A DNA stretch of 9,326 nucleotides from Dehalococcoidia bacterium. Lineage in GTDB: Bacteria > Chloroflexota > Dehalococcoidia > UBA2979. The stretch covers positions 1 to 9,326 of the forward strand of contig JABIST010000196.1 in NCBI GenBank assembly GCA_018700215.1. Direction: 5' to 3'. Shown here piece after piece: positions 1 through 6,274 of the stretch. The notes beneath the pieces were generated by a model, which was not told the origin of the DNA, did no database searches, and saw only the letters and a list, made by a program, of their open reading frames with translations. The translations under genes were made by a program, and so were the position numbers. Numbering within the stretch: position 1 is the first letter of the stretch; each line of letters opens with the position of its first letter.

Positions 1-89
1 CCCCCCCCCCCACCCCCAGCTCATGTCACGCCCCCAACCAGACGCCACGCGCCGCATCCTCTTTCCCCCTCCCCATGGCCCATGTGGAA

Positions 90-110
90 GAGCGTCGCTA
101 CGCTCCCCAC
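90..110 (+). promoter_or_regulatory. Candidate leaderless promoter -10 inside a small hairpin
   Basis: TACGCT (99-104) matches TANNNT and lies exactly 6 nt before ATG 111, the geometry expected for a transcript starting at the start codon. The same bases form the right side of an inverted repeat, GAGCGT (90-95), loop CGCT, ACGCTC (100-105). No good -35 hexamer is visible 16-18 nt upstream. The inference rests mainly on the same spacing at 1886 and 4789. Confidence 0.35.
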
Positions 111-1823
111 ATGACCAACCTCCTCATCACCAACGCCCGCGCCATCACCCTCGACCCCACAACCCCCCGAGCTGAAGCCGTCCTCGTCCAGAACGAGCGC
201 ATCACCGCCGTCGGCGCCAACCACGTCGTCGCCGCACTCGCTCCCGAGGGCACCCCCCACATCGACGCCCGCAACCGCGCCCTCATCCCCGGCTTCGTCG
301 AAACCCACACCCACCCCCTCTCCTCTGGCGTCGCCCGACTCACCACCGTCAACTGCGGCACCCCGCCCAACCGCACCATCGAAGACGTCCTCGCCCGACT
401 CTCCGACGCCGTTCGATCCGCCGAGGGCACAACCCCCGTCCGCGGCACCGTCTATGACGACTCACTCATCGAGGACAACCGACACCTCACCCGCAACGAC
501 CTCGACCGCGTCTCCACCGAGACTCCCATCGTCGTTACCCACGTCTCGGGCCACCTCGCCTACGCCAACTCCGCCGCGTTCACCGCCGCCGGCATCGACG
601 AGTCCACCGAGGACCCCGAAGGCGGCCACCTCGATCGCGCCTCCTCCAGTGACGACGCCGGTCGCCTCACCGGCGTCCTCTACGAAACCGCCCTCCGACT
701 CATCGCCGGCGTCGCCGTCCGACCCGACCGCGAACAGCAAGTCGAAGCCGCCATCTACGCCGGCGCCGAACTCGCGAAGGTCGGCGTCACCTCCGTCCAC
801 GACGTCTCCGGCGGAGCCTCGCTCCAGAACTCCCTCGATATCTACGGCGAAGCCATCCGAAGAGACGCTTTCGCCCCCCGCATGCGCGTCGCCCTCCCCT
901 ACGCCGCCCTCGCCGCCCGCCACGGCGCACTCGAAGCCGTCCCCCACGTCCAAGAGGCCGGCTGGCGCTCAGGCTTCGGCAACGACCGACTCCAGGTCGG
1001 CATGATGAAAATCACCCAGGACGGCTCCCTCCAGGGCTACTCCGGCGCACTCACCGAGGGCTACCACGACCGCCCCGACGAAACCGGCATGCTCCTCATC
1101 CCCCAGCCCACCTTCGATACCGTCGTCGCCCAGGCCCTCGCCGCCGGCATCCAGGTCGGCACCCACGCCAACGGCGACCGCGCCATCGACTCCACCCTCG
1201 ATGCCTACGAACGCGCCCTCGAACAGCACCCCGTCGAGGACCACCGACTCCGCATCGAACACTGCCAGTCCGTCCGCGATGACCAGCTAGACCGCATCGC
1301 CCGCCTCGGCGTCCACGTCTCCTTCTTCAACCTCCACGTCCACTACTGGGGCACCCGCCACCGCGACCGCTTCCTCGGCCCCGACCGAGGCTCCCGCATC
1401 TCCCCGCTCCGCTCCGCCCAGCAGCGAGGCATCACCTTCGTCGGCCATTCGGACTGGTGGGTCACCCCCGTCGACCCGCTCTTCAACGTCCACGTCGCCG
1501 TCAACCGCAACACCCGAGAAGGCGACACCCTCGGCCCCGACGAACGCATCGACGCCGTATCCGCCCTCCGCATGATGACCATCGATGGCGCCCGCCTCGC
1601 CTTCGAAGAGAACGACAAAGGAACCATCACCCCCGGCAAACTCGGCGACCTCGTCCTCCTCTCCGATGACCCCCTCGCCGTCCCCCCCGAAGCCATCGAC
1701 ACCATCGAAATCGACACCACCATCGTCGGCGGCACCATCGCCTACGACCGCGCCACGGACGCCGGCTCCCACCGCGACGAACGCCTCGCCCGCGACCCCT
1801 CAAGGGATGAGGCCTACACCTAG
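111..1823 (+). CDS. YtcJ-like metal-dependent amidohydrolase (570 aa)
   Basis: Cytosolic hydrolase of the amidohydrolase superfamily, YtcJ/exoenzyme-regulatory AepA-like branch (Amidohydro_3), expected to cleave an amide, imide or similar C-N bond; the substrate cannot be read from sequence. The N-terminal beta-sandwich part (about 1-60) leads into the metal-binding HTH motif (His66, His68). Further ligand or catalytic candidates are Lys300 in a MMKITQDGSL segment, His352 in THANGD, His384 in RIEHCQ and Asp448 in GHSDW. The C-terminal GTITPGKLGDLVLL segment (about 504-517) is the typical composite-domain ending. Length fits the family (about 530-580 aa). I chose ATG 111 because the conserved N-terminus begins there; in-frame ATGs at 75 and 81 would only add an unconserved leader. 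No Shine-Dalgarno precedes 111, and a TACGCT hexamer lies 6 nt upstream, so the mRNA may be leaderless. No signal peptide. The gene stands alone, 62 bp before the next + gene. Family call is secure; substrate unknown. Confidence 0.93.
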   Translation: MTNLLITNARAITLDPTTPRAEAVLVQNERITAVGANHVVAALAPEGTPHIDARNRALIPGFVETHTHPLSSGVARLTTVNCGTPPNRTIEDVLARLSDAVRSAEGTTPVRGTVYDDSLIEDNRHLTRNDLDRVSTETPIVVTHVSGHLAYANSAAFTAAGIDESTEDPEGGHLDRASSSDDAGRLTGVLYETALRLIAGVAVRPDREQQVEAAIYAGAELAKVGVTSVHDVSGGASLQNSLDIYGEAIRRDAFAPRMRVALPYAALAARHGALEAVPHVQEAGWRSGFGNDRLQVGMMKITQDGSLQGYSGALTEGYHDRPDETGMLLIPQPTFDTVVAQALAAGIQVGTHANGDRAIDSTLDAYERALEQHPVEDHRLRIEHCQSVRDDQLDRIARLGVHVSFFNLHVHYWGTRHRDRFLGPDRGSRISPLRSAQQRGITFVGHSDWWVTPVDPLFNVHVAVNRNTREGDTLGPDERIDAVSALRMMTIDGARLAFEENDKGTITPGKLGDLVLLSDDPLAVPPEAIDTIEIDTTIVGGTIAYDRATDAGSHRDERLARDPSRDEAYT

Positions 1824-1851
1824 CTCAGTTCGCGAGTGGCAGAACCAGATC

Positions 1852-1885
1852 TTGACTCGCCGTCAGACCGGTACACCATGGTCAG
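1852..1885 (+). promoter_or_regulatory. Candidate leaderless promoter for the 1886 membrane protein
   Basis: TTGACT (1852-1857) resembles a -35 box. Sixteen bases on, CACCAT (1874-1879) matches the -10 consensus at its A and final T, and 6 nt later comes ATG 1886. There is no Shine-Dalgarno sequence before the start, which supports a leaderless start. It suggests the gene is transcribed separately from the amidohydrolase 62 bp upstream. Confidence 0.4.
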
Positions 1886-2434
1886 ATGCAGTCCATCGCA
1901 ACCATCGTCTCCGCCGTCCTCGTGATCGTCGCCGGCATCGCCCTCATCCCAATTCGCGAAATTGCTTCTGAGCCGAGCAACGCGGAGGGCCCGCTCTCCT
2001 CGGTCGCCTTCGCCGCACCGTTCATCGCGGCAGGCGTGGTCGCCCTGCTCGGCGAGTATCGAGCTAAGCCCATCTACTCCGTCGCCGCGGGCGTCGCTTT
2101 GCTCCCCATCAGCCTCGTCTCGTTCATCCTGATCCCGCTCCTCATCCCAGCGATTCTGGTCATCGGGATGGGGTTGAGTCGTTTGTCGGCACCTTCCAAC
2201 CTCGATATCGGCGTCAGCATCGTCCTCACCGTCGGCTTGGTCGTCGCGTTCGCCGCACTGCTCGTCCACCAGGACCCCACCAGTTGGAGCACCCCAACCG
2301 CCAGCGGATCATCGAGTGACATCGTCACCACCACCGAAGCGACGCTATCGCTAACCATCGTCGCCGCCGTCCTCGCGGTCGCCGCGCTCGTCGGACGGCA
2401 CCCTAGAGCCTCCCGCCCCGCGGCCCAGACCTAG
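1886..2434 (+). CDS. Hypothetical polytopic membrane protein (182 aa)
   Basis: I do not recognise this protein. It is strongly hydrophobic, with probable membrane segments near residues 3-23, 37-56, 64-97 (long enough for a tight hairpin of two helices), 106-127 and 152-170. The polar Ser/Thr-rich stretch 131-150 would lie between the last two segments. The short Arg-containing C-tail (171-182) suggests a cytoplasmic C-terminus by the positive-inside rule. No catalytic motif, Cys pair or charged membrane residue pattern is visible. The ATG at 1886 is chosen because the first hydrophobic helix begins immediately after it. Base composition is less C-biased than the amidohydrolase before it (60 bases from 2041 hold about 23 C and 17 G). 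It converges on the SRPBCC gene with a shared hairpin between them. A real gene is likely from length and the coherent helix pattern; function unknown. Confidence 0.75.
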   Translation: MQSIATIVSAVLVIVAGIALIPIREIASEPSNAEGPLSSVAFAAPFIAAGVVALLGEYRAKPIYSVAAGVALLPISLVSFILIPLLIPAILVIGMGLSRLSAPSNLDIGVSIVLTVGLVVAFAALLVHQDPTSWSTPTASGSSSDIVTTTEATLSLTIVAAVLAVAALVGRHPRASRPAAQT

Positions 2435-2448
2435 CCACACACGAAGAA

Positions 2449-2470
2449 GGGACGCGCTTCCGCACGTCCC
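2449..2470. terminator. Hairpin between convergent genes, likely bidirectional terminator
   Basis: Arms GGGACG (2449-2454) and CGTCCC (2465-2470) pair perfectly. After one C/A mismatch, GC/GC pairs follow, closing a TTCC loop (2458-2461). It lies in the 64-bp gap between the + gene ending at 2434 and the - gene ending at 2499. Neither side has a real U-tract, although the minus-strand reading is followed by the T-richer TTCTTCG. On the - strand its core reads TGCGGAAGCG, close to the hairpins at 6411 and 8105. Confidence 0.5.
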
Positions 2471-2498
2471 CTCCGCCAGGCCAATGCTCGAGGACGAA

Positions 2499-2990
2499 CT
2501 ACGCCGTCGCCACCGCCAACTCGGGAACCTTCGCCCCCACCGACTCCCCGGTCAGCGCGTAGTACCGCAGACCCTGCAGCGTCGCCTCCATCGTCTTCCC
2601 AATCTTCGGCTTCATCATCAGCGCGCCCATCAGCGCGCCCATCGGCCCAAACTTCGGGTGCGCCTCAATCGCCACACTCACCCGCGTCCGATCCGCACCC
2701 AGCCGCGTCAGCGACCAGTTCGATTGCATCGACTGCATCATCGTCACGTCCTCGATCCGGATCGAAAGACCCTCGCCCTCCTCCCACGCCACAATCTTCT
2801 CCGTCACGTCGCCGAAGCCGGACACCGCGCACTCGCGCTCACAACCCACGCCTGGGTCGCCCTTCGTCAGCGCCGACTGATTCACATTCGGCGCCCACGC
2901 CTGCGAGTTACCGAAGTCCGCCAGGATCTCCCACAGCTTCTCCGCCGGAGCCTCAATCTCAAGCTCTCGATTCACCGTAATCATTGCCAT
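2499..2990 (-). CDS. SRPBCC-family (polyketide cyclase/START-like) protein (163 aa)
   Basis: Small cytosolic protein of the SRPBCC helix-grip fold (polyketide_cyc2/START-like), a family that binds hydrophobic ligands in a deep cavity. Some members are cyclases or dehydratases and many have no known reaction. The opening strand VNRELEIEAPAEKLWEILADFG (residues 6-27) is the classic start: a beta strand, then Ala-Pro-Ala, then an amphipathic helix containing Trp20. The middle alternates charged and hydrophobic residues as expected for the curved sheet, and residues 127-147 (KPKIGKTMEATLQGLRYYALT) form the long C-terminal helix. Length is normal for a single domain. The start is ATG 2990 or in-frame ATG 2984; a weak GTGAG precedes 2990. 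About 45 bp upstream is a sequence identical over 15 bp to that in front of the TetR gene, so this gene is probably the regulator's target. It lies downstream of the TetR gene on the same strand, separated by 171 bp. Confidence 0.85.
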   Translation of the reverse strand: MAMITVNRELEIEAPAEKLWEILADFGNSQAWAPNVNQSALTKGDPGVGCERECAVSGFGDVTEKIVAWEEGEGLSIRIEDVTMMQSMQSNWSLTRLGADRTRVSVAIEAHPKFGPMGALMGALMMKPKIGKTMEATLQGLRYYALTGESVGAKVPELAVATA

Positions 2991-3031
2991 TGCTCACTTT
3001 CACGACGAACTCCCCAGAGCCGCCTACTATC

Positions 3032-3055
3032 TAAAACCGACTGGTCGACCTTTTA
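3032..3055. promoter_or_regulatory. Predicted TetR operator upstream of the SRPBCC gene
   Basis: TAAAACCGACTGGTC (3032-3046) is identical to 3774-3788 in front of the TetR gene. The core CGACTGGTCG (3038-3047) is an inverted repeat with 4-bp arms around TG, typical of TetR-family sites. It sits 42-66 bp before ATG 2990, in an AT-rich patch (TAAAA/TTTTA flanks) of an otherwise GC-rich region. The exact promoter hexamers are unclear; TAGATA (minus strand, 3033-3028) is a possible -10 box overlapping it. Confidence 0.65.
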
Positions 3056-3161
3056 TTTCACCGCAAGTATCCCAATCGCCTACCCCTCCCCGTCCTCCAA
3101 TGAAGTGCGTCGTCGCCCACGAGCTGCGCGCCCGCCAGCCGCTCGCCTGCTCGTCGCCCGC

Positions 3162-3761
3162 CTACGCGTTACCCGATGCCGTCAGCAACGCATCGAATGC
3201 CTCGCCAACCGCGCCCACATCGATCCCCGGCTCCCACTCGTGCTGAAGCTGCACGCCAATCACCGCCCCCAGAATCAGCACCGACAGCGCCCGCGGCTCA
3301 ATCGAGGAGGGCAGCGTCCCCGCCTCCTGCGCCGCCACGATCGCCGCGTCGAACTTCGGTCGGTACGCCTCAGTCGAATCCACCTGGCTCCGAAGAATCT
3401 CCGAGTCCAGCAGCGCCTCGGACCACAGCATCGCCCCCACCCGCCGCGCATCCCGCTCCGAGCGGTCGTCCATCCGACCGAACACCTCTCGAGCTACCGC
3501 GCGCAGCCCCTCCAGGCCGCCCGGCTCAACCAGCGGCGACATCGGAGCCTCCTCGTCAGCCGCCGATCGGTCGCGTAGCGCCTGCACAATCTCCTTCTTG
3601 CTCTTGAAGTAGTTGTAGACCGCGCCCTTCGAAAGCCCCACATCCGCACAGATATCGTCCAGCGTCGTCCGATGCAGCCCCTGCAGTGAAAAGCACCGCA
3701 GCGCCGCATCCAGGATCTGCTCCCGCCGCTGCTCCACATACGCATCCGAGACCTTGGGCAT
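3162..3761 (-). CDS. TetR/AcrR family transcriptional regulator (199 aa)
   Basis: Ligand-responsive DNA-binding repressor, expected to act as a dimer. The N-terminal TetR_N domain is clear: REQILDAALRCFSLQGLHRTT (13-33), then the helix-turn-helix TLDDICADVGLSKGAVYNYFKSKKEI (33-58) with the signature recognition helix and YFKSK. The C-terminal part (about 70-199) is the variable helical ligand-binding domain and names no ligand. ATG 3761 is preferred over the adjacent GTG 3764 because GGAG (minus strand, 3772-3769) is 7 nt from the ATG and only 4 nt from the GTG. A good sigma70-type promoter and an imperfect palindrome lie directly upstream, indicating autoregulation. The same palindrome precedes the SRPBCC gene 171 bp downstream on the same strand. 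The SDR gene lies 107 bp upstream on the same strand without a copy of the motif. Length and domain order are normal. Confidence 0.93.
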   Translation of the reverse strand: MPKVSDAYVEQRREQILDAALRCFSLQGLHRTTLDDICADVGLSKGAVYNYFKSKKEIVQALRDRSAADEEAPMSPLVEPGGLEGLRAVAREVFGRMDDRSERDARRVGAMLWSEALLDSEILRSQVDSTEAYRPKFDAAIVAAQEAGTLPSSIEPRALSVLILGAVIGVQLQHEWEPGIDVGAVGEAFDALLTASGNA

Positions 3762-3768
3762 CACTAAA

Positions 3769-3820
3769 CTCCATAAAACCGACTGGTCAGTTTATATAAC
3801 AAACTACCGACCCCCGTCAA
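3769..3820 (-). promoter_or_regulatory. Promoter, operator and RBS of the TetR gene
   Basis: On the minus strand TTGACG (3820-3815) is a good -35 box. TATATA (3798-3793) follows after 16 nt, or TATAAA (3796-3791) after 18 nt. The imperfect palindrome AAACCGACTGGTCAGTTT (3776-3793; 14 of 18 positions symmetric) overlaps the -10 and the likely start point, so a bound dimer would block initiation. GGAG (3772-3769) is the ribosome binding site, 7 nt from ATG 3761. Confidence 0.65.
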
Positions 3821-3846
3821 CCTTCCCGTCGGCATCCCTCCCGATG

Positions 3847-3880
3847 AGCCCGCACCAACGCGGCCGCTCTAGAGCGGGCT
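3847..3880 (-). terminator. Inverted repeats at the 3' end of the SDR gene, possible terminator
   Basis: AGCCCGC (3847-3853) pairs with GCGGGCT (3874-3880) around a 20-nt loop. Inside it is a 14-bp perfect palindrome CCGCTCTAGAGCGG (3864-3877) that contains the SDR stop codon, next to the palindrome GCGGCCGC. The structures are mutually exclusive. There is no U-tract, so a terminator role is tentative. Confidence 0.35.
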
Positions 3881-4678
3881 TCCGGTCTGGTTGAACAAGG
3901 ATGTCCGCCCACCATCGACCACCAGGTCGTGGCAGTTCACGAACCGCGCGGCGTCACTCCCCAGGTACAACGCCGCCTCCGCGATATCGCTCGCCAACCC
4001 CGACATCGGCAAGGTCGTCCCCTTCGCCAGGTTTCCCTTGAGCTTCTCCAGCATCGCCGCGTTCTCCTCGTCCGACATCGTGTTCGCCCGCTCCGACCCG
4101 CCCCAGAAGATCGGCGTCGCAATCGCCCCCGGCGAAATCACATTCACCCGAATCCCCAGCGGCCCCAGCTCCACCCCCGCCATCTTGCTGTAGTGCGTCA
4201 CCGCCGCCTTCAGCGCGCCATACAGCAGGTCGCCCTGCCCGTACCGCAGCGCAGCGATGCTTGAGTTATTGATGATCGAGCCGCCGCCACTCGCCTTCAT
4301 CGGCTCCACCGCATATCGCATCCCCAGCACCACGCTCGACAGCAGCAGATGCACCCCCTCGTCGATCTCCTCCGACGTAATCGAATCCACCGATGTCCGA
4401 GTCCCGCTCGCCGCGTTATTGAACATCACATCCAGCCGCCCGAACCGCTCCACCGTCGCATCCACCGACGCCGCGATATCCGACTCCCGAGTCACGTCAG
4501 CACGCACATACGCCGCATTCGCCCCCAGCCGCGCCGCAATCCCCGCACCCTTCTCCTCCGACCGCCCGGTGATCACCACCTGCGCCCCCTCGCGGACGAA
4601 CAGTTCCGCCGTCGCCTCCCCAATCCCACTCGTCCCACCCGTAATCAGCGCAACCTTGCCCTGCAGTCGATCACCCAC
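3869..4678 (-). CDS. Short-chain dehydrogenase/reductase (SDR) (269 aa)
   Basis: Cytosolic NAD(P)-dependent oxidoreductase of the classical SDR family with a Rossmann fold. The cofactor motif TGGTSGIG is at 13-20, Asp61-Val62 contacts adenine, NNAAS is at 87-91, and the catalytic Ser139/140, Tyr153 and Lys157 (YGALK) are present. ISPGAIATP (181-189) is the usual PG motif. Gly38-Arg39 at the end of beta-2, with no Asp there, leans toward NADP but is not decisive. The Asn that completes the common Asn-Ser-Tyr-Lys tetrad is missing: where classical members read VNLxGVFLGM this protein reads LLLSSVVLGM, with Leu112 at that place. The start is GTG 4678, with AGGGGG (minus strand, 4690-4685) 6 nt upstream; conserved sequence starts at residue 6. 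It diverges from the MaoC hydratase, and TetR follows downstream. The substrate is unknown; a hydroxyacyl, steroid or small cyclic alcohol are all possible. Confidence 0.92.
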   Translation of the reverse strand: MGDRLQGKVALITGGTSGIGEATAELFVREGAQVVITGRSEEKGAGIAARLGANAAYVRADVTRESDIAASVDATVERFGRLDVMFNNAASGTRTSVDSITSEEIDEGVHLLLSSVVLGMRYAVEPMKASGGGSIINNSSIAALRYGQGDLLYGALKAAVTHYSKMAGVELGPLGIRVNVISPGAIATPIFWGGSERANTMSDEENAAMLEKLKGNLAKGTTLPMSGLASDIAEAALYLGSDAARFVNCHDLVVDGGRTSLFNQTGSPL

Positions 4679-4728
4679 GATGTACCCCCTACAAACTCCC
4701 GAACGACGAATGACGAACGCCGATAGTA
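4679..4728 (-). promoter_or_regulatory. Leader of the SDR gene: -10 box and strong RBS
   Basis: Minus-strand TACTAT (4728-4723) matches TANNNT and would start transcription near 4716-4714, giving a leader of about 37 nt. AGGGGG (4690-4685) is a strong Shine-Dalgarno sequence 6 nt from GTG 4678 and decides that start. No convincing -35 box is visible. The leader contains the 7-bp tandem repeat at 4701-4721. Confidence 0.4.
4701..4721. repeat. Three tandem 7-bp units, consensus GAAYGMC
   Basis: GAACGAC (4701-4707), GAATGAC (4708-4714) and GAACGCC (4715-4721) follow one another without spacing in the divergent SDR/MaoC promoter region. The array spans the predicted SDR transcription start. It may be a short microsatellite remnant or an iteron-like binding site; the sequence alone does not decide. 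Confidence 0.5.
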
Positions 4729-4776
4729 CGACGCCTCGTGCCCAACCTCACGGGCCGAGCGCGCCCCACCACCCGC

Positions 4777-4788
4777 TACCATCGAGCC
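4777..4788 (+). promoter_or_regulatory. Candidate leaderless -10 box of the MaoC gene
   Basis: TACCAT (4777-4782) matches TANNNT and ends 6 nt before ATG 4789, the same spacing as at 111 and 1886. No Shine-Dalgarno sequence is present and no -35 box is obvious, as is common in leaderless high-GC promoters. Confidence 0.4.
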
Positions 4789-5208
4789 ATGACAACCCAA
4801 CCCCCAATCCAGGTAGGCGACACCGCCACCCGCACCTTCACCGTCACCCCCGAGGCCGTCCGCGACTACGCCCACCTCACCGGCGACCACAATCCGCTGC
4901 ACTTTGATGAGACCTTCGTCGCCGGCACCCGCTTCCAAGGCCTCATCGCCCAGGGCGGCCTCGCCACCGGCATGCTTCACGCCCTCGTCGCCATGGACCT
5001 CCCCGGCCCCGGCACCGTCTTCCTCAAACAGGCGTGGACCTTCCCCAACCCCGCCCTCATCGGCGACACCCTCACCGCCACCGGCACAATCCTCACCTGG
5101 CGCCCCAACCGCGCCATGGGCACCATGCACTTCCAAGTCACCAACACCCGCGACGAAACCGTCCTCGAAGGCGAAGCCACCGTCATGCAAGTAGCGCCGA
5201 CTGACTAG
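4789..5208 (+). CDS. MaoC/PhaJ-like hot-dog-fold hydratase (139 aa)
   Basis: Single hot-dog domain of the MaoC dehydratase family, which typically hydrates trans-2-enoyl-CoA to (R)-3-hydroxyacyl-CoA, as PhaJ does. The hydratase-2 signature is intact: YAHLTGDHNPLHFDE (27-41) gives the catalytic pair Asp33 and His38, followed by the overhanging segment and GLIAQGGLATG (about 48-58). Length matches single-domain PhaJ-type enzymes (about 135-150 aa) rather than the long eukaryotic or fused forms. ATG 4789 is preferred over an in-frame GTG at 4738, because the 17 extra residues are unlike the family and the ATG has a well-placed -10 box. It diverges from the SDR gene (110-bp gap) and converges on the next - gene, with only 13 bp between the stop codons. 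An SDR beside a MaoC hydratase suggests acyl-CoA metabolism, but they are not in one operon. Some MaoC-like proteins act on other thioesters. Confidence 0.9.
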   Translation: MTTQPPIQVGDTATRTFTVTPEAVRDYAHLTGDHNPLHFDETFVAGTRFQGLIAQGGLATGMLHALVAMDLPGPGTVFLKQAWTFPNPALIGDTLTATGTILTWRPNRAMGTMHFQVTNTRDETVLEGEATVMQVAPTD

Positions 5209-5221
5209 GCTGCGGCGGCGA

Positions 5222-6274
5222 TCATCGGATGAGCGTGATCTCGCTCGACCCTTGCCTGGTCAGTCCGTCCGGCAAGCTCATCAGCATCAGTTCGACGCGT
5301 ATCAGCGGGCTTGTAGGGTCTTCCTCGTCTTCGAATCGCGTCACGACGATCCAGCCGACGAACTCATGTTCCTCGTCGTCGATTTGCTCGATCGTCGACA
5401 CGCGAAGCACCGCCGAAGTCTCGTCCCCCAGCGGCTCATCGGCGGTGGCCTCGAGCGTCGCGAGTTCGCGCTCGTAGAAGCGCGCCACCGTCAGCGCGGA
5501 GCCATCGAAACGGAAGCCTGTTGAGGTGCTGAAGGTATCGCCCGAGCTGCTCATTCCACCGCCAAAGCGGAAGTCCGGTGTCGACCCTTCCGGACGCAAC
5601 TGTTGGAACTCCCGGAGCAGCTGGGGCTGCACGTATCCGGAGGCTGGCGGCCCGAACGCCTGCGGGTCGCACTGACTGCCGCCCTGACCCAGCCAGTAAC
5701 GTATCGTCACGTAGCTGCCGCTCTGGCCATCGGGCGTTGCACTCGCGTTCAGGCCGAGCCCGGTGCGGGCCCAGTCATCGAGGCAGAATTGGGCCGTCGG
5801 AGTGTCGATCGGAGACAGCGGGTAGTAATCGGGCAGTTCCGGTTGCCACCAACCTGCGGCCTCCGCCGCCGCAATCAGAGACTCGAACGCCACCTCGGGG
5901 GCCTGCTCTGTACGGTAGACGGCGGCGCCACTCAAGCCTGGGCTCATCGGGTAGGTGCTGGTTTGACCCCCGAGTAGCGTCGCTCCGGGCACAGCGGGGA
6001 ATGTTTCCGGAAAGTCTCGCGGCAGTTCGCCAGTTGCGAGCTCGTAGGTTGAGTCGGCACCGAAGCTGCTGAGCCCGATCAGCAGCTGCTTCAACTCGGT
6101 ATCGTCGCCTTCAATGCGAACGGTGGCTGCGATCGGTGTCGCGGCACGCGGGATCGGCTCCTCATCGTCGCCCGCGAACTGACCTCCGAGCGCGATCCCA
6201 GCCACTGATCCAACGATCAGGGCGATCAGCGCAACAACCGCGATGCGAATCCTCGGACTCTGTGCGTCTAGCAT
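5222..6274 (-). CDS. Membrane-anchored extracytoplasmic protein, unknown function (350 aa)
   Basis: I recognise no named family. After a short Arg-containing head, residues 11-31 form one hydrophobic helix with Gly/Ala spacing. No lipobox Cys follows, so it is likely an uncleaved signal anchor with about 315 residues outside. The outer part seems to hold two related halves: LPRDFPETFPAVPGA (84-98) through VYRTEQAPEVAFESLIAAAEAAGWW (119-143), and FRFDGSALTVARFYERELATLEA (254-276) followed by a beta-rich end (284-350). Each half has a helix in which an aromatic and Leu/Ala repeat resembles the FYxxxLxxxGW-type segment of anchored actinobacterial and chloroflexal proteins. Cys164 and Cys202 are the only cysteines and could form a disulfide. 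The ATG at 6274 has GAGAGG about 7 nt upstream. The gene diverges from the DUF4173 gene (224-bp gap) and, unlike all other genes here, shows almost no C/G strand bias. Confidence 0.82.
   Translation of the reverse strand: MLDAQSPRIRIAVVALIALIVGSVAGIALGGQFAGDDEEPIPRAATPIAATVRIEGDDTELKQLLIGLSSFGADSTYELATGELPRDFPETFPAVPGATLLGGQTSTYPMSPGLSGAAVYRTEQAPEVAFESLIAAAEAAGWWQPELPDYYPLSPIDTPTAQFCLDDWARTGLGLNASATPDGQSGSYVTIRYWLGQGGSQCDPQAFGPPASGYVQPQLLREFQQLRPEGSTPDFRFGGGMSSSGDTFSTSTGFRFDGSALTVARFYERELATLEATADEPLGDETSAVLRVSTIEQIDDEEHEFVGWIVVTRFEDEEDPTSPLIRVELMLMSLPDGLTRQGSSEITLIR

Noticed and set aside
1..20. Run of eleven C followed by A and five C at the left edge.
   Set aside because: It could be a sequencing artefact or a simple C-tract in C-rich DNA, and nothing to its left is visible to judge it.
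454..1005. Open frame of 183 codons within the amidohydrolase gene, Ser/Pro/Thr-rich.
   Set aside because: This is a shadow of the C-ended codons of the real gene; there is no domain or start signal.
1798..1812. Small hairpin CCTCA/TGAGG at the end of the amidohydrolase gene.
   Set aside because: The stem is only 5 bp, it lies within the last codons and no U-tract follows. It is too weak to call a terminator.
2484..3578. Long + strand open frame (364 codons) antisense to the SRPBCC and TetR genes.
   Set aside because: Its product is Arg/His/Leu-rich low-complexity sequence produced by the C-rich strand, it crosses the intergenic operator, and both - strand genes have clear family motifs.
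3860..3873. GCGGCCGCTCTAGA looks like a NotI-XbaI vector polylinker.
   Set aside because: The flanking bases do not continue as a polylinker, the TAG inside is the natural SDR stop and the bases take part in native palindromes. A 14-base coincidence in GC-rich DNA is more likely than vector contamination.
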